Shown here one piece after another: positions 25,683 to 36,234 of a stretch of 64,000 nt of DNA. Source of the stretch: Pseudomonas entomophila (GTDB lineage: Bacteria; Pseudomonadota; Gammaproteobacteria; Pseudomonadales; Pseudomonadaceae); contig NZ_CP070982.1 in NCBI RefSeq assembly GCF_018417595.1, positions 2,691,501 through 2,755,500 of the forward strand, read 5' to 3'. A model generated the notes under the pieces. That model saw nothing but the letters and a program-made list of their open reading frames with translations. It did no database searches and had not been told where the DNA came from. Both the position numbers and the translations under genes were made by a program. The first letter of the stretch is position 1. Each line of letters opens with the position of its first letter.

Positions 25683-28600
25683 TCAGCCGAGCAAGCGCTC
25701 GACGTCCTGGGCGTTGCGGCAGCGCAGCAGCTGGCCGGGTGAGAGCGACACGCCGAACTGCGCCTGCAACTGGGCCGCGACGGCTTTCAGGTGCGTGGGG
25801 CGCAAGCCCAGGCTGATGAAGTCCATCGCGCTGTCGGGCCCGGCGTCGGCCGGATGGCCCAGCACCTGCAGGTAGACTGCCAGCACCTTGTCCCGCACCG
25901 AGGCAGTGGCTGGCGCGCTCAGCAGTTCACGGGCCCGGCGACGATCCGGCTTGCCGTTCTGCGACAGCGGCAGCGCGGCGACGCCGAGCAGGCGGGTGGG
26001 GACATGGGAGTGGGGCAGGTGCTGGCGCGCGTAGTCGCGCAGCTCGGCCATGCTCGGCTCGCCCGCCTGCGGGTCGCAGACATACAGCGCGCCGAGGCAC
26101 ACCTCGCCCAGGCGTTGTTCGCCGTAGTCGACCACCAGCACATGGCGCAGCGCCGGGTGCTGGTTGAGCGCCATTTCGATGTCCGGCAGCGAGACCCGCA
26201 CCCCGCGCACCTTCACGTAGCCATTGACGCGGCTGTCGAACAGCAAGGTGCCGTCGGCGCGGTAGCGCCCGCAATCACCCGTGCGGAAGGCTCGCAGGGG
26301 TTGCCCGTGCTCGTCGTCCACCGTGATGAAGTCGCTTTGCTGCAAGGTGCCGTCCAGCAGGTACCCCAGCGCCAGGTTGACCCCGGCCGTGTGGATGCGG
26401 CCCACCACGCCCACCGGGCAATGCCGGCCCTGGGCGTCGAGCACGAAGTAGCGGTTGCCGGGCAACGGTCGGCCATAGGGGATCAGCGTGCGGTCGTCGG
26501 CAGCGATCTCATGCCAGATGCTCCAGATGGTGGTCTCGGTCGGCCCGCCCAGGGAAATCAGCCTGGCCTGGGGCAGCAGTTCGCGCAGCCCGGCGATCAC
26601 CGCCGGCTTGATGTAGTCGCCGCCCTGGGCGATCAGGCGCAGGCTCTGCAAGCCCGGTTCGCCACGGCAGGCCAGGAGCATTTCCAGAATCGCCGGCACC
26701 GAGCACCACAGGGTGACCTGGTGTTCTGCGACCAGCTGGTTCCAGCGCAGCGCGTCCTTGTCCTCGCCGGGTGCCGGCAGCACCAGGGTGGCGCCGGCGG
26801 CCAGGCTGCCGAACACATCGAACACCGACATGTCGTGGTGCAGCGGGGTGACCGACAGGAACACATCGCGCTCGCTCACCTGCCACTCGGCCAGGGTGCT
26901 GCCGATCACGTTGGCCGTGGCGCGGTTGTTCAGCACCACGCATTTCGGCTTGCCGGTGGTGCCTGAGGTGTACAGGTAATACCCCGGCGCTTCGTTCAGC
27001 GACAGATCGGCCAGGTTAAGGGGCGCCGCCGCAGGCGTGGCGAGCAGGGCCGCGCTGGTGGTGCTGGGCTGCTCGAGCATTTCGGCCTCGGCGAGCACCA
27101 CCAGGTCCGGGTGGCAGTTCTCCAGCAGGTAGTGACGCCGATCGGCCGGAGCCGCCACGTCGATCGGCACCCAGATCACCCCGGTCAAGGCGCAGGCCAG
27201 GGTCAGCATCGTGTGCTCCGGGCTGCGTGGCAGGCAGATGGCGACCACCTGGCCCTGGCCGATGCCACGGGTGCCCAGCGCGGCGATGATCCGCGCCACG
27301 CCATCGCCGAGCTCGGTGTAGCTGAGCCGTCGCTCACCACTGATCAGGGCGGTCTTGTGGTTGCCGGGCGTGAACAGGTGGTCGGCGATCCGGGCCAGGT
27401 AGCCGTCGCGGCAGGCTGCCTCGGCGGGGCTGTTCAGGCGATAGTGGTCGGTATCGATGAGCGCTGCGGGCGCGACAGTGAATTCGCCTGCGCCGGCAAT
27501 CTGCCCGATGGCCCGCGCCAGTGTACCCAGGAAGTCGCTGACCAGCACCGGGGCGAGCACCTCGCGGGCGTAGTCGATGTCCAGTTGCAGCGCGCCGTCG
27601 GCGTCGGCCCAGAAGCGGATGTCCATGGCCACTTGCGGCGTCTGGGTCAGGCCGCCCTGCAGGCGCATGGCGCTGTCGGCGGGCGCCACCGGCCAGGAGA
27701 AGCCGTTGGTGATCACCACCGGCAACACCGGGCCGGGACCGTGCCGCTCGAACAGCTGGCGTGCCAGGTCGACACCGGAGTAAGCCAGGTGCTGCAAGCC
27801 TTCCAGGACATCCACCTGGAGCCCGGCCGCGCGTTCGGCGAAGCTGCCGGCGGCGCTGTTCCAGTTGATCGCGAGGAAGCTGGAGCGGTTGGCGAAGGCC
27901 GCGTCGCTGGGCGGGGCCACCGGGACCGCGACGCACAGGCCGCCTTCGCTGACCCAGTGCGACAGCACTTCGAGGATCACCGCCATCAGCGTGCTGTTCT
28001 TGAACAGCCGTTGGCGTGCGCCCACGGTGCAGAGCTTCTTGAAGGTCTCGCGGGGTACGACCAGGCTTTGCCGCTCGTAACGGGCAGCGCCGGCCTGGTC
28101 CAGGGGCACGCTCCAGGGCAGGCGAGGGGGGCCGTCCACGGCGGCCAGCTTGGCGTTCCAGTAGGCGGCGTCGGTCGTGCGTTGTTCGGCCTGGTCCGCC
28201 GCAGCGCAGGTGTCGACCTGGGGCGTTTCGTCCAGGTGGCCTGCGAACAGTTCCACCAGCAGCGTGGCGATGGAACGGCCATCGAGGATCAGCGCGTCGA
28301 GGCGCACGAACACCACCAGCTCGCCGTGCGCCAGGTGGAACACGGTGACGTTCCAGGGCGAGCGGTCCAGCGGCGAGAGGGTGTGGGCGTAGTCTTCGCG
28401 GCGTGCGTCGATAATGCCGAGGGCTTCACCCAGCGGCAGGTGACCGAGGTCGAACTCATCCAGGTTCAGGCGCGCCTCGTCACTCACATACTGCACGCGC
28501 TTGTCGGCATCGATGCGCGTGCGCAGGCTCGGGTGGCGGCGGACCATCGCTTGCAGTCGGCTGCGTAGCACCGCGCAGTCCATCACGCCGCGATATTCGC

Positions 28601-29996
28601 GAAACTCCTGCATGGCCACGCCGCCCAAGGGCATCTGCGTGGTGCGGCCCAGCAGGTAGGCCTGCTGCAGTGGGTTGAGCGGGTGTTTTTTCGGCGCGCG
28701 GGGCAGCGGCCGATCCAGTGTGGCGGGTTGGCGGGCAACCTCGTTCGCCAGGTCGACGAAGCGCTCGAACAACTGCGTCACCCAGGCCTCGGGCAGGGCA
28801 TCGAGGCGGATGTCCCAGTTGATCAGGATGCCGCCGTCGGCGCAGGCGATCTGCGCATCCAGGGCGACCTGCGGGCCTTGCGAGATCAACCAGCCCAATG
28901 GGCCGAACACGTTCTTCACCCGCGGCGAAAACAGCTCCTTGCCAGGCATGTCCAGCGCCGCAGTGAACACCACCGGGGCCAGCTGTGGCGTGCCGTGGTG
29001 GCGCGACAGGTCGCGCATCAGGTTCACCCCGGGATAGGCGCTGTGTTCCAGGCACGCCAGCATGCCCTTGGCCAGTTGGTCGCACAGGGCCGCGATATCG
29101 GCTGCCGCATCGAGATCGACATCGACGATCAGCACATTGGCGAACTCGCCGACGATGTGCTCGACACCGTCGATCAGCGGTGTGCGCCAGAAGCTGGGCA
29201 CGTTGAGGCGGAACTGGCGGTCGCCGGTCTGAGCGCCCAGCGCGGTGGCGAACAGCCCGAGCATCAGGGTCGACAAGGTCAACCTGCGTTGGCGAGCCAG
29301 TTGCCTGAGTGCCTGGTGCTGACCGGCGTCGAGCCAGGTGGTCAGGCGCTGGCTGTGGGCTTGGGCGGGTTGCTCATCGAGCAGGGGCAGGGTAGGGGCC
29401 GGCGCGATGCCGTCGAGGCGGGCGCGCCACCAGTGGCGGTCACGTTCCTGGGTGGCTTTCAAGGCCGGGTCGGCACGCACGGCGTCCCACCAGTCGAAGA
29501 AGCTCGGCGGGGTGACGGCTGGCGCGTCCGGGGCCTCGTAGCAGCGTGCCAGGTCTTCCATCAGCACGCGCAGGCTCGAGGGGTCGATGGCGATCATGTC
29601 GGTGTCGACATGCAGGCGGCAACGTTCGCCATCCAGTTGGCTGACACTGAAGCGTGCCGCGCAGCCATGGCGCAGGTCCAGTTGCTGGTGGGTCCAGGCG
29701 TCACGCTTGCGCAGCAGGTGCTGCGCGACTTCCGGTTCTGCCAGGCCGCGCAGGTCGTCGACCTCCAGGCGCGGCGACTGGTCCAGTGGCGCAAGGCCTT
29801 GCAGGCCGTCCTGGTCGATGCGCAGGCGCAGCATCGGGTGCAGCTGGGAAACCTGTTGGAGCGCTGCACGCAGCCGCTCCAGGTCAATGGCGTGGCCATC
29901 GAACTCGGCGTACAGATGAGCTGAAACTTTCCCTAAAGCCGCATGAGCAGTGCGCCCGATCCAACAGGCCGCTTGCATTGAAGTTAACTCTCTCAT
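25683..29996 (-). CDS. NRPS Cy-Cy-A-T with degenerate carrier domain (threonine activation and oxazoline formation)
   Basis: The protein has 1437 residues. Cyclisation domain 1 (about 5-430) has the DxxxxDxxS motif as DMIAIDPSS (Asp133, Asp138, Ser141). Cyclisation domain 2 (about 437-870) has DALILDGRS near residue 567. The adenylation domain (about 875-1350) has [10 protein letters not shown] and the catalytic-lysine motif NGKPDRR. The final 75 residues are carrier-like, but where LGGxSL is expected the sequence is LGLRPTHL, with Pro1400 at the serine position. This carrier therefore cannot be phosphopantetheinylated. Threonine is probably activated here and loaded on Ser224 of the separate T-C protein. 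The tandem Cy arrangement matches siderophores with an (ox)azoline ring. It is transcribed divergently from pmsC across a Fur box. Confidence 0.88.
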   Translation of the reverse strand: MRELTSMQAACWIGRTAHAALGKVSAHLYAEFDGHAIDLERLRAALQQVSQLHPMLRLRIDQDGLQGLAPLDQSPRLEVDDLRGLAEPEVAQHLLRKRDAWTHQQLDLRHGCAARFSVSQLDGERCRLHVDTDMIAIDPSSLRVLMEDLARCYEAPDAPAVTPPSFFDWWDAVRADPALKATQERDRHWWRARLDGIAPAPTLPLLDEQPAQAHSQRLTTWLDAGQHQALRQLARQRRLTLSTLMLGLFATALGAQTGDRQFRLNVPSFWRTPLIDGVEHIVGEFANVLIVDVDLDAAADIAALCDQLAKGMLACLEHSAYPGVNLMRDLSRHHGTPQLAPVVFTAALDMPGKELFSPRVKNVFGPLGWLISQGPQVALDAQIACADGGILINWDIRLDALPEAWVTQLFERFVDLANEVARQPATLDRPLPRAPKKHPLNPLQQAYLLGRTTQMPLGGVAMQEFREYRGVMDCAVLRSRLQAMVRRHPSLRTRIDADKRVQYVSDEARLNLDEFDLGHLPLGEALGIIDARREDYAHTLSPLDRSPWNVTVFHLAHGELVVFVRLDALILDGRSIATLLVELFAGHLDETPQVDTCAAADQAEQRTTDAAYWNAKLAAVDGPPRLPWSVPLDQAGAARYERQSLVVPRETFKKLCTVGARQRLFKNSTLMAVILEVLSHWVSEGGLCVAVPVAPPSDAAFANRSSFLAINWNSAAGSFAERAAGLQVDVLEGLQHLAYSGVDLARQLFERHGPGPVLPVVITNGFSWPVAPADSAMRLQGGLTQTPQVAMDIRFWADADGALQLDIDYAREVLAPVLVSDFLGTLARAIGQIAGAGEFTVAPAALIDTDHYRLNSPAEAACRDGYLARIADHLFTPGNHKTALISGERRLSYTELGDGVARIIAALGTRGIGQGQVVAICLPRSPEHTMLTLACALTGVIWVPIDVAAPADRRHYLLENCHPDLVVLAEAEMLEQPSTTSAALLATPAAAPLNLADLSLNEAPGYYLYTSGTTGKPKCVVLNNRATANVIGSTLAEWQVSERDVFLSVTPLHHDMSVFDVFGSLAAGATLVLPAPGEDKDALRWNQLVAEHQVTLWCSVPAILEMLLACRGEPGLQSLRLIAQGGDYIKPAVIAGLRELLPQARLISLGGPTETTIWSIWHEIAADDRTLIPYGRPLPGNRYFVLDAQGRHCPVGVVGRIHTAGVNLALGYLLDGTLQQSDFITVDDEHGQPLRAFRTGDCGRYRADGTLLFDSRVNGYVKVRGVRVSLPDIEMALNQHPALRHVLVVDYGEQRLGEVCLGALYVCDPQAGEPSMAELRDYARQHLPHSHVPTRLLGVAALPLSQNGKPDRRRARELLSAPATASVRDKVLAVYLQVLGHPADAGPDSAMDFISLGLRPTHLKAVAAQLQAQFGVSLSPGQLLRCRNAQDVERLLG

Positions 29997-30051
29997 GGGT
30001 CACTCGTATCGCGTGATTGACAAGTCCAGAAATATGGCGCCTCCTATTAAA

Positions 30052-30085
30052 GATGATAATGATTAAGATTAATATCATTATTTCT
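30052..30085. promoter_or_regulatory. divergent Fur-box promoter region of the siderophore biosynthesis genes
   Basis: GATAATGATTAAGATTAAT (30055-30073) matches about 13 of 19 Fur consensus positions, and an overlapping TAATATCATTATT half follows. The tract lies between the divergent NRPS (start 29996) and pmsC (start 30113) genes, so one Fur site could control both operons. The surrounding AT-rich 100 bp hold no gene. Confidence 0.7.
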
Positions 30086-30112
30086 TTCGAATAAGCAGGA
30101 GGCTTAACCGAG

Positions 30113-31282
30113 ATGAGAGCGAGTACGCTCATGACGACTGGCATGGACGAAGAGCAGGTCGCCGACCGTTCCATGGCCTTTTCCTTTACCTCGGGTGACC
30201 GAGAACTGGTCGTCAACGGTGCGTTGCAACGCATCGAAACCCCGGCCGTCGGTGGCGAAAACGCCGACAGCCTGTTGCAGAAAACCCTCGCCCACGCCTT
30301 CGAACAGGCGCGCCGGGCAGGGCAGGCCAACCCCCTCGTGGTCGGCGCCATTCCCTTCGACCCCATCGAACCTTCCTGCCTGTACATTGCCCGCGATTCG
30401 CACTGGCGTGCGCGTGGGGCAAGCGAAGCGGGCGGCGAGCTGCCGGCGTTGCTCGAGCAGAAGCCGATCCCCGAAGAGGATGCGTTCAAGCGCTCGGTGG
30501 AGCACGCCATCGTCAACTTCCGCCACAGCGACGTACGCAAGGCGGTGCTGTCGGTGCAGCGCGAACTGGTGTTCGCCGAGGCGGTCGATGTCGATGTGCT
30601 GCAGCGCAACCTGCGCGCGCAGAACCCCAGCGGCTATCACTTCCGCGTGCCCCTGGCCGATGGCGCCACGCTGCTTGGGGTCAGCCCCGAGCTGCTGGTG
30701 CGCAAGGAGGGCGCGAACTTCATCTCCAACCCGCTGGCCGGCTCGGCCAGGCGCATGGCCGACCCTGAGGCCGACAAGCGCAACGCCGACTGGCTGGTGG
30801 CGTCGGAGAAGGACCACTACGAACACGGCTTCGTCACCCAGGACATCGCCGCCCGGGTCGGCGAGCTGTGCACCCGCCTCGACGTGCCGCAGCGCCCGTC
30901 GCTGATCAGCACCCCGGCGCTGTGGCACCTGTCCACGCGCATCGAAGGTAACCTGATCGACCCGCACGTGACGGCACTGCAACTGGCCTGCCGCCTGCAC
31001 CCGACCCCGGCGGTGTGCGGCTTCCCCACCGAGCGGGCACGGCGCCTGATTCGCTTTGTCGAGCCTGCCGAGCGCGGCCAGTTCACCGGCATGGTGGGGT
31101 GGTGCGACGCCGAAGGGAACGGCGAGTGGGTGGTGACCATCCGCTGCGGCACCGTCAAGCACAACCGTGTCCGGCTGTTCGCCGGCGCCGGCATCGTCGA
31201 AGCCTCGCAACCGGCGGCGGAATGGGCGGAAGTCCAGACCAAGCTCGGCACCATGCTGCGCGCCTGCGGATTGGCACATTAA
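30113..31282 (+). CDS. pmsC: isochorismate synthase
   Basis: The protein converts chorismate to isochorismate, the first step to salicylate. It is 389 residues of the chorismate-binding enzyme family (MenF/EntC/PchA). Family motifs visible are [15 protein letters not shown] (residues near 203), [46 protein letters not shown], and the C-terminal [20 protein letters not shown]. All are in order and intact. GGAGG lies 11 bp before the ATG. It is the first gene of a four-gene operon in the order pmsC-pmsE-pmsA-pmsB, the same order as the pmsCEAB genes of pseudomonine-producing P. fluorescens. Confidence 0.92.
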   Translation: MRASTLMTTGMDEEQVADRSMAFSFTSGDRELVVNGALQRIETPAVGGENADSLLQKTLAHAFEQARRAGQANPLVVGAIPFDPIEPSCLYIARDSHWRARGASEAGGELPALLEQKPIPEEDAFKRSVEHAIVNFRHSDVRKAVLSVQRELVFAEAVDVDVLQRNLRAQNPSGYHFRVPLADGATLLGVSPELLVRKEGANFISNPLAGSARRMADPEADKRNADWLVASEKDHYEHGFVTQDIAARVGELCTRLDVPQRPSLISTPALWHLSTRIEGNLIDPHVTALQLACRLHPTPAVCGFPTERARRLIRFVEPAERGQFTGMVGWCDAEGNGEWVVTIRCGTVKHNRVRLFAGAGIVEASQPAAEWAEVQTKLGTMLRACGLAH

Positions 31283-31301
31283 CCAAGGACGTTCGAACAC
31301 C

Positions 31302-33137
31302 ATGACCATCGAATTCACGGACTGGCCACAGGACCGTGCGCAGCGCTATCGCGACGCCGGCTACTGGATCGACCAGCCGCTTACCGAGATTCTCCACTCA
31401 CGCTGCCAGGCCCAGCCGCAAGCCGTGGCGATCATTTGCGGGGAGCGTCGCTTCACCTATGGCGAGCTCGACACCCTGTCCTCGAACCTGGCCTCGCGCC
31501 TGGCCGAGCAGGGCCTTGGCCAGGGCGACACGGCCCTGGTGCAGTTGCCCAACGTGGCGGAGTTCTACATCGTCCTGTTCGCCCTGCTGAAGGCTGGGAT
31601 CGTGCCGCTCAACGCATTGTTCAGCCATCGTCGGCTGGAGTTGACGGCTTACGCCAAGCAGATCGTGCCCAAGCTGCTGATCGCCTCCCGCGAGCACGAA
31701 GTGTTCCGCGACGACACTTATGTGCAGGCCTTCGCCGAAGTCGGCGCGGCGCCGGCGCTGACCTTGCTGCTGGGTGAGTCGGCCCCGGCCGCCAACCTGG
31801 CGCAGTGGATCGACACCCCAGGCAGCCAGACGCTGGCATACGCCCCCACGGCGGCCGACCAGGTGGCGCTGTTCCAGCTGTCCGGTGGCAGCACCGGGAT
31901 CCCCAAGCTGATCCCGCGCACCCACAACGACTACCACTACAACGCCCGTGCCTGCGCCGAGGTCTGCGCGCTCAACGCCCACACCCGCTTCCTCTGCGCG
32001 GTGCCGGCGGCGCACAACTTCCTGCTCAGCTCGCCCGGCGCATTGGGCGTCTTCCATGCCGGTGGCTGCGTGATCATGGCCGCCAGCCCCGAGCCGCTGA
32101 GCTGCTTCGCGCTGGTTGAGCGCCATGAAGTCAACACCGTCGCCTTGGTCCCAAGCGCCGTCGCCCTGTGGCTGCAGGCCGCGCCGGATCACCGCGACCA
32201 GCTGCAATCGCTGGCCTACCTGCAAGTGGGCGGCGCGGTGTTCGCCGATTCGTTGGCGCGCCAGGTCCCCGGCGTGCTGGGTTGCAAGCTGCAGCAGGTG
32301 TTCGGCATGGCCGAGGGGTTGATCAACTACACCCGGCTGGACGACAGCGACGAGCAGGTCTTCACCACCCAGGGCCGCCCCGTCAGCCCGGACGATGAAA
32401 TCAAGATCGTCGACGAGCAGGGCGTGCCCGTGCCCCCCGGCGAGCCCGGCATGCTCGCCACTCGCGGCCCCTATACCTTCTGCGGCTACTACAAGGCCCC
32501 CGAGCAGAACGCCAGCGCCTTCGACGCCGAAGGTTTCTACTACTCCGGCGACCTGGTGGTGCTCACCCCCAGTGGCGACCTGCGCGTGGTCGGCCGGATC
32601 AAGGACCAGATCAACCGCGGCGGCGAGAAGGTCGCCTCGGAAGAGATCGAGAACCTGTTGGTGCTGCACCCGGAAGTCACCCACGCCGGCCTGGTGGCCA
32701 TGCCCGACGAGGCGCTGGGCGAGAAGAGCTGCGCCTTCGTCGTCTCGCGCAACCCCAGCCTCAAGGCCCCGGCCATTCGCCGCCACCTGCTGGAGCTGGG
32801 CATCGCCGAGTACAAGCTGCCTGACCGCATCCGCCTGATCGAGACCATGCCGCTGACTGCGGTGGGCAAGATCGACAAGAAGCAGTTGCGCCACCTGGTG
32901 AGCGTGGAGAACACCCGCACCTGGCTGCAGACCCGTCTGCGCCAGCTGATCGAGGACAGCGAAGAGCTGGACCCGGAAGAGAACCTGATTTTCTACGGCC
33001 TCGACTCGTTGCAGGTCATGAAGCTGGCCGCCGAGCTCAAGGCGCGCGGCATCGAGGTGAGCTTCGAGGAGCTGGCCGGCACGCCGACCCTGGCCAGCTG
33101 GTGGGCATTGGTGGAGGCGCGCCAGAAAGCCGCCTGA
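31302..33137 (+). CDS. pmsE: salicylate-AMP ligase fused to an aryl carrier domain
   Basis: The protein has 611 residues. Residues 1-530 are a stand-alone aryl-acid adenylation domain of the DhbE/EntE type, with LSGGSTGIPKLIPRTHNDYHYN as the P-loop and GRIKDQINRGGEKVASEEIE as the hinge motif. The catalytic lysine is in VGKIDKKQL. Residues 540-611 form a carrier domain with YGLDSLQVM, Ser569 being the phosphopantetheine site. The enzyme activates salicylate and loads it onto its own carrier, which then feeds the Cy-Cy protein. The start is 19 bp after pmsC. Fusion of activation and carrier functions removes the need for a separate ArCP protein such as BasF or EntB. Salicylate rather than 2,3-dihydroxybenzoate is inferred because the locus has a pyruvate-lyase and no 2,3-DHB dehydrogenase. 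Confidence 0.9.
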   Translation: MTIEFTDWPQDRAQRYRDAGYWIDQPLTEILHSRCQAQPQAVAIICGERRFTYGELDTLSSNLASRLAEQGLGQGDTALVQLPNVAEFYIVLFALLKAGIVPLNALFSHRRLELTAYAKQIVPKLLIASREHEVFRDDTYVQAFAEVGAAPALTLLLGESAPAANLAQWIDTPGSQTLAYAPTAADQVALFQLSGGSTGIPKLIPRTHNDYHYNARACAEVCALNAHTRFLCAVPAAHNFLLSSPGALGVFHAGGCVIMAASPEPLSCFALVERHEVNTVALVPSAVALWLQAAPDHRDQLQSLAYLQVGGAVFADSLARQVPGVLGCKLQQVFGMAEGLINYTRLDDSDEQVFTTQGRPVSPDDEIKIVDEQGVPVPPGEPGMLATRGPYTFCGYYKAPEQNASAFDAEGFYYSGDLVVLTPSGDLRVVGRIKDQINRGGEKVASEEIENLLVLHPEVTHAGLVAMPDEALGEKSCAFVVSRNPSLKAPAIRRHLLELGIAEYKLPDRIRLIETMPLTAVGKIDKKQLRHLVSVENTRTWLQTRLRQLIEDSEELDPEENLIFYGLDSLQVMKLAAELKARGIEVSFEELAGTPTLASWWALVEARQKAA

Positions 33138-33143
33138 TGCACC

Positions 33144-33173
33144 GCGGGCCGCGCTGTGCAGGGCGCGGCCCGC
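33144..33173 (+). other. intercistronic hairpin between pmsE and pmsA
   Basis: GCGGGCCGCGC (33144-33154) and GCGCGGCCCGC (33163-33173) form a perfect 11-bp stem with an 8-base loop and no T-tract. It may adjust relative expression of the upstream and downstream cistrons by RNA processing. Confidence 0.45.
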
Positions 33174-33198
33174 CAAGTCAATTTAAAAGGAGTTGGAT

Positions 33199-34410
33199 AT
33201 GACTTTGTCTTCTGCCGACCAGGCCCGGCTGGATCAATTCTGGGAGCATTGCCTCAAGCACCAGTACTTCAACATCGGCTATCCGGAAAACGCCGATTTC
33301 AATTACGCCCAGCTGCACCGCTTCCTGCGCTTCTCCATCAACAACTGCGGCGATTGGGCCGAGCCCGGCAACTACCTGCTCAACTCGTTCGACTTCGAGA
33401 AGGACGTGATGGCGTACTTCGCCGAACTGTTCAGCATTCCCCTCGAAGAGAGCTGGGGCTATGTCACCAATGGCGGCACCGAGGGCAACATGTTCGGCTG
33501 CTACCTGGCGCGGGAACTGTTCCCCACCGGTACCCTGTACTACTCGAAGGACACCCACTATTCGGTGGCCAAGATCGTCAAGCTGCTGCGCATCGACTGC
33601 CGCGCGGTGGAATCGCTGCCCAACGGTGAGATCGACTACGACGACCTGATGGCGAAGATTGCCGCCGACGGCGAGCAGCACCCGATTGTCTTCGTCAATG
33701 TCGGTACGACCATGCGTGGCGCGATCGACAATATCGCGACCATCCAGCAGCGCCTGGAAGAAGTCGGGATCGCCCGTGAGGACTATTACCTGCACGCCGA
33801 CGCGGCGCTCAGTGGCATGATCCTGCCCTTCGTCGATAACCCGCAGCCGTTCAACTTCGCCGATGGCGTCGACTCGATCTGCGTCTCCGGGCACAAGATG
33901 ATCGGCTCGCCGATCCCTTGCGGCATCGTCGTGGCCAAGCGCGAGAACGTCGAGCGCATCTCGGTGGATGTGGATTACATCCGCGCCAACGACAAGACCA
34001 TCAGCGGCTCGCGCAACGGCCACACGCCGATGATGATGTGGGCCGCGCTGCGCAGCCATTCGCCGGCGCAGTGGCGGCGGCGGGTGCGGCACAGCCTGAA
34101 CAGCGCGCAGTATGCGGTCGACCGCCTGCAGGCCGCCGGTATCGACGCCTGGCGCCACGACAACTCGATCACCGTGGTATTCCCGTGCCCGTCGCCGCGC
34201 ATTGCCCGCAAGTACTGCCTGGCCACCTCCGGCGACACCGCGCACCTGATCACCACCCCGCACCATCAGGACAAGAGCATGATCGATGCCCTGATCGATG
34301 AGTTGATCGCCGAGCACCAACCTCAGGAATGGCGAGCCGGCCTCGGGCTGGTGGGCCTGGACGGCGTGCCACCGGAGCGTGTCGCCGACCCGCATTTCGA
34401 TGTGATCTGA
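33199..34410 (+). CDS. pmsA: histidine decarboxylase (PLP-dependent)
   Basis: The protein makes histamine, the amine unit of pseudomonine. It is 403 residues of the group II PLP decarboxylase family. The cofactor lysine is Lys233 in [20 protein letters not shown] supplies the cofactor-ring Asp, and [11 protein letters not shown] is the phosphate-binding stretch. The close match in length to the ~380-residue bacterial PLP histidine decarboxylases, and the N-hydroxylase nearby, support histidine as substrate. The start ATG 33199 follows AAAGGAG by seven bases; a TTG two codons earlier is an unlikely start. Confidence 0.92.
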   Translation: MTLSSADQARLDQFWEHCLKHQYFNIGYPENADFNYAQLHRFLRFSINNCGDWAEPGNYLLNSFDFEKDVMAYFAELFSIPLEESWGYVTNGGTEGNMFGCYLARELFPTGTLYYSKDTHYSVAKIVKLLRIDCRAVESLPNGEIDYDDLMAKIAADGEQHPIVFVNVGTTMRGAIDNIATIQQRLEEVGIAREDYYLHADAALSGMILPFVDNPQPFNFADGVDSICVSGHKMIGSPIPCGIVVAKRENVERISVDVDYIRANDKTISGSRNGHTPMMMWAALRSHSPAQWRRRVRHSLNSAQYAVDRLQAAGIDAWRHDNSITVVFPCPSPRIARKYCLATSGDTAHLITTPHHQDKSMIDALIDELIAEHQPQEWRAGLGLVGLDGVPPERVADPHFDVI

Positions 34411-34442
34411 CCTTTTCCCTTTTGCTGATTCGAGACCCTTTC

Positions 34443-34760
34443 ATGCTGCAACCTAAAACCCCTGAAGCCTGCACCAGCCTCACCGACATTCGCGCCGGCA
34501 TCGACTTCCACGACCGGCAGATCTTCGAGGCGCTGGTCAAGCGCCTTGGTTACGTCAAGGCCGCGGTGCAGTTCAAGGCCAACGAACAGGCGATCCCGGC
34601 GCCGGAGCGTGTCGCCGCGATGCTTCAGGACCGCCTCGAATGGGCGGCCAGTGAAGGGTTCGATGCACAGTTCATCGAGCAGCTGTACACGCTGATCATT
34701 CACTGGAACATCGACCAGCAGATCCAGCATTGGCGTTCGATCCATGGAGAGAAGGCCTGA
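34443..34760 (+). CDS. pmsB: isochorismate pyruvate-lyase
   Basis: The protein has 105 residues, the size of PchB, with the all-helical AroQ chorismate-mutase fold. The visible pattern is LTDIRAGIDFHDRQIFEALVKRLGYVKAAVQFK, in which an Arg and a Lys would hold the carboxylates, followed by PERVAAMLQDRLEWAASEGFD and a C-terminal HWNIDQQIQHW helix. It converts isochorismate to salicylate and pyruvate, completing the aryl-acid branch begun by pmsC. It is the last gene of the operon and is followed by REP sequence. Confidence 0.9.
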   Translation: MLQPKTPEACTSLTDIRAGIDFHDRQIFEALVKRLGYVKAAVQFKANEQAIPAPERVAAMLQDRLEWAASEGFDAQFIEQLYTLIIHWNIDQQIQHWRSIHGEKA

Positions 34761-34855
34761 CCGACAGAGGCGTCAGGCACCGCCAGAAACATGAGTGTGA
34801 GCGATAGGGCGGGGCAAGTCTGCGTCCGCACCCACCTCAAGCCTTGCGCGAACCC

Positions 34856-34972
34856 TTGTGGGAGCGGCTTGTGTCGCGAAAGGGCTGCGTAGCGGCCCCA
34901 GGGTCTCAGTTTCGATGCAATGACCGCTGGGGCCGCTTTGCGGCCCTTTCGCGACACAAGGCCGCTCCCACA
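34856..34972. repeat. REP pair (inverted), long form
   Basis: TTGTGGGAGCGGCTTGTGTCGCG is mirrored by CGCGACACAAGGCCGCTCCCACA with a ~70-bp centre that itself contains GCGGCCCC/GGGGCCGC arms. A further single REP-like hairpin (CCGGCTTTGCCGG/CCGGCAAAGCCGG) follows at about 34991-35034. Together they fill 34761-35056; no gene is seen there. Confidence 0.75.
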
Positions 34973-35056
34973 TGGGCTGAGCCTTGCCGTACCTGTAAGA
35001 GCCGGCTTTGCCGGCGAACACCGGCAAAGCCGGTGCCAAGCCCCGCGCTGTCAGCT

Positions 35057-35641
35057 TCACGGCATGCGGCGCAACAACTCCCGGCGCAAATGCCTGAAGG
35101 CGGCAGGTGCCTGGCGAGGCAAGGGAAGCGCGACAAGGTCGCAAGGCTGCATCGTTGCCCTGAGCCCATTGGTCGAAACCCGGCCGGTAACTCCGAACGA
35201 CGGGAGGTCGCACTCCAATGTGCGAACCTGGTAAGCACCGCGCAGGCATCCCAGGTTGAAGCGGATCACAAAGTTCTCGTCGACAATCACCGCCCCCTCG
35301 CGCCAGTCATCCCAGAAGTAGACCTGCAAGGCGCGACCCGCCAGGCAGCGACGGATAACGCTCGTCAGCCTGATCCCCGGCGCGAAGTCGAAGCCATCGC
35401 CCAGGTCCCGGCTGGCCTGGAAGTAGCGCTTGTACCCCAGCTGGACACGGCGTTGGCCATGCATCATCCAAAACGCCCGCTCCCAGAAATGGAAGTCATC
35501 GCGCTCACCTACCAAGTCGAAGCCAGCCGTGACCAGGGTGTCGGCGGCGAAGTCCGGGAGCCCAAGAGTAACCGCTCGTATAATCTGGCCTGCCTTCAAG
35601 AAGCCGGCGAGTAGGGCGAAAGAATCGCAGCGGACCGTCAT
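35057..35641 (-). CDS. hypothetical protein downstream of an Rhs locus
   Basis: I do not recognise this 194-residue protein. It has no signal peptide or membrane segment. It is rich in aromatic residues (HFWERAFWMMHGQRRVQLGYKRYF; VYFWDDWREGAVIVDENFVIRF), consistent with a small globular cytoplasmic protein. Its ATG overlaps the stop of the gene before it by four bases, so the two are translationally coupled. Their place behind an Rhs toxin and its immunity gene makes an immunity or immunity-remnant role possible, but nothing in the sequence proves this. Confidence 0.6.
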   Translation of the reverse strand: MTVRCDSFALLAGFLKAGQIIRAVTLGLPDFAADTLVTAGFDLVGERDDFHFWERAFWMMHGQRRVQLGYKRYFQASRDLGDGFDFAPGIRLTSVIRRCLAGRALQVYFWDDWREGAVIVDENFVIRFNLGCLRGAYQVRTLECDLPSFGVTGRVSTNGLRATMQPCDLVALPLPRQAPAAFRHLRRELLRRMP

Positions 35642-36090
35642 TGCGGCTCAAGCCCCTGGGCGGCGCGCCTGGCCGCTTTTTCCCGAGCCAGATCCATTCT
35701 CAGCTGATATTGGTAACGCGCGGTCTCCACGACCTCCTCGTCTTCGTCATGCATGAGGCGTTCGAGAATGGGCAGTGGGGTTTTCTTGTTGACTGCAATC
35801 CGCGTTCGCACGTCGCTGCTCACATCCCGCGACAAGCGTTCGAACAGTTCCGGCGACAGCTTGCGCTTATCGGCGACAAAGGTCCTGAGCCGTTCATCGA
35901 AATTGCACAGGTGCTCCAGGATCTCCAGGGGGACGGTCTTGTTATGGATCACCCACTGGCGATAGTCGGGGTATTTATCGATGACCTCGTACCACACGCT
36001 GAGCGGGACTTCCTCCCAGGCGGAGCGGTCGTATTCGCTTTTGAGGCTGCTACTGCGCAGGCGGATGAATTCTTCGGCGTCGTCAATCAT
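35638..36090 (-). CDS. HEAT-like repeat protein
   Basis: The protein has 150 residues. Three helical repeats of about 24-30 residues can be seen: IDKYPDYRQWVIHNKTVPLEILEHLC, FDERLRTFVADKRKLSPELFERLSRD, and SSDVRTRIAVNKKTPLPILERLMHDEDEEV. Each has the pattern VRxxVAxNxxxPxxxLxxL of the leucine-rich-variant/HEAT-like repeats found in bacterial protein-binding proteins and some toxin immunity proteins. It is cytoplasmic, with no signal sequence. It is coupled to the hypothetical gene 35057-35641 and lies 144 bp after the SUKH immunity gene on the same strand. The exact role is unknown; binding to a toxin is an inference from position. Confidence 0.65.
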   Translation of the reverse strand: MIDDAEEFIRLRSSSLKSEYDRSAWEEVPLSVWYEVIDKYPDYRQWVIHNKTVPLEILEHLCNFDERLRTFVADKRKLSPELFERLSRDVSSDVRTRIAVNKKTPLPILERLMHDEDEEVVETARYQYQLRMDLAREKAARRAAQGLEPQ

Positions 36091-36234
36091 GTTTTTTTAT
36101 TGGTTAGTCTGGCCAAAAAATGTCTTTTTTTGAGCTCAGGGCTTCCTGTGAGGTATCTCCAGAGGGCAGGTTGAGCGCAACTGCCGGTATGTGACGCTAT
36201 TATCAATGTTTCTCCTGGTTGTTATGCAAAAAAA

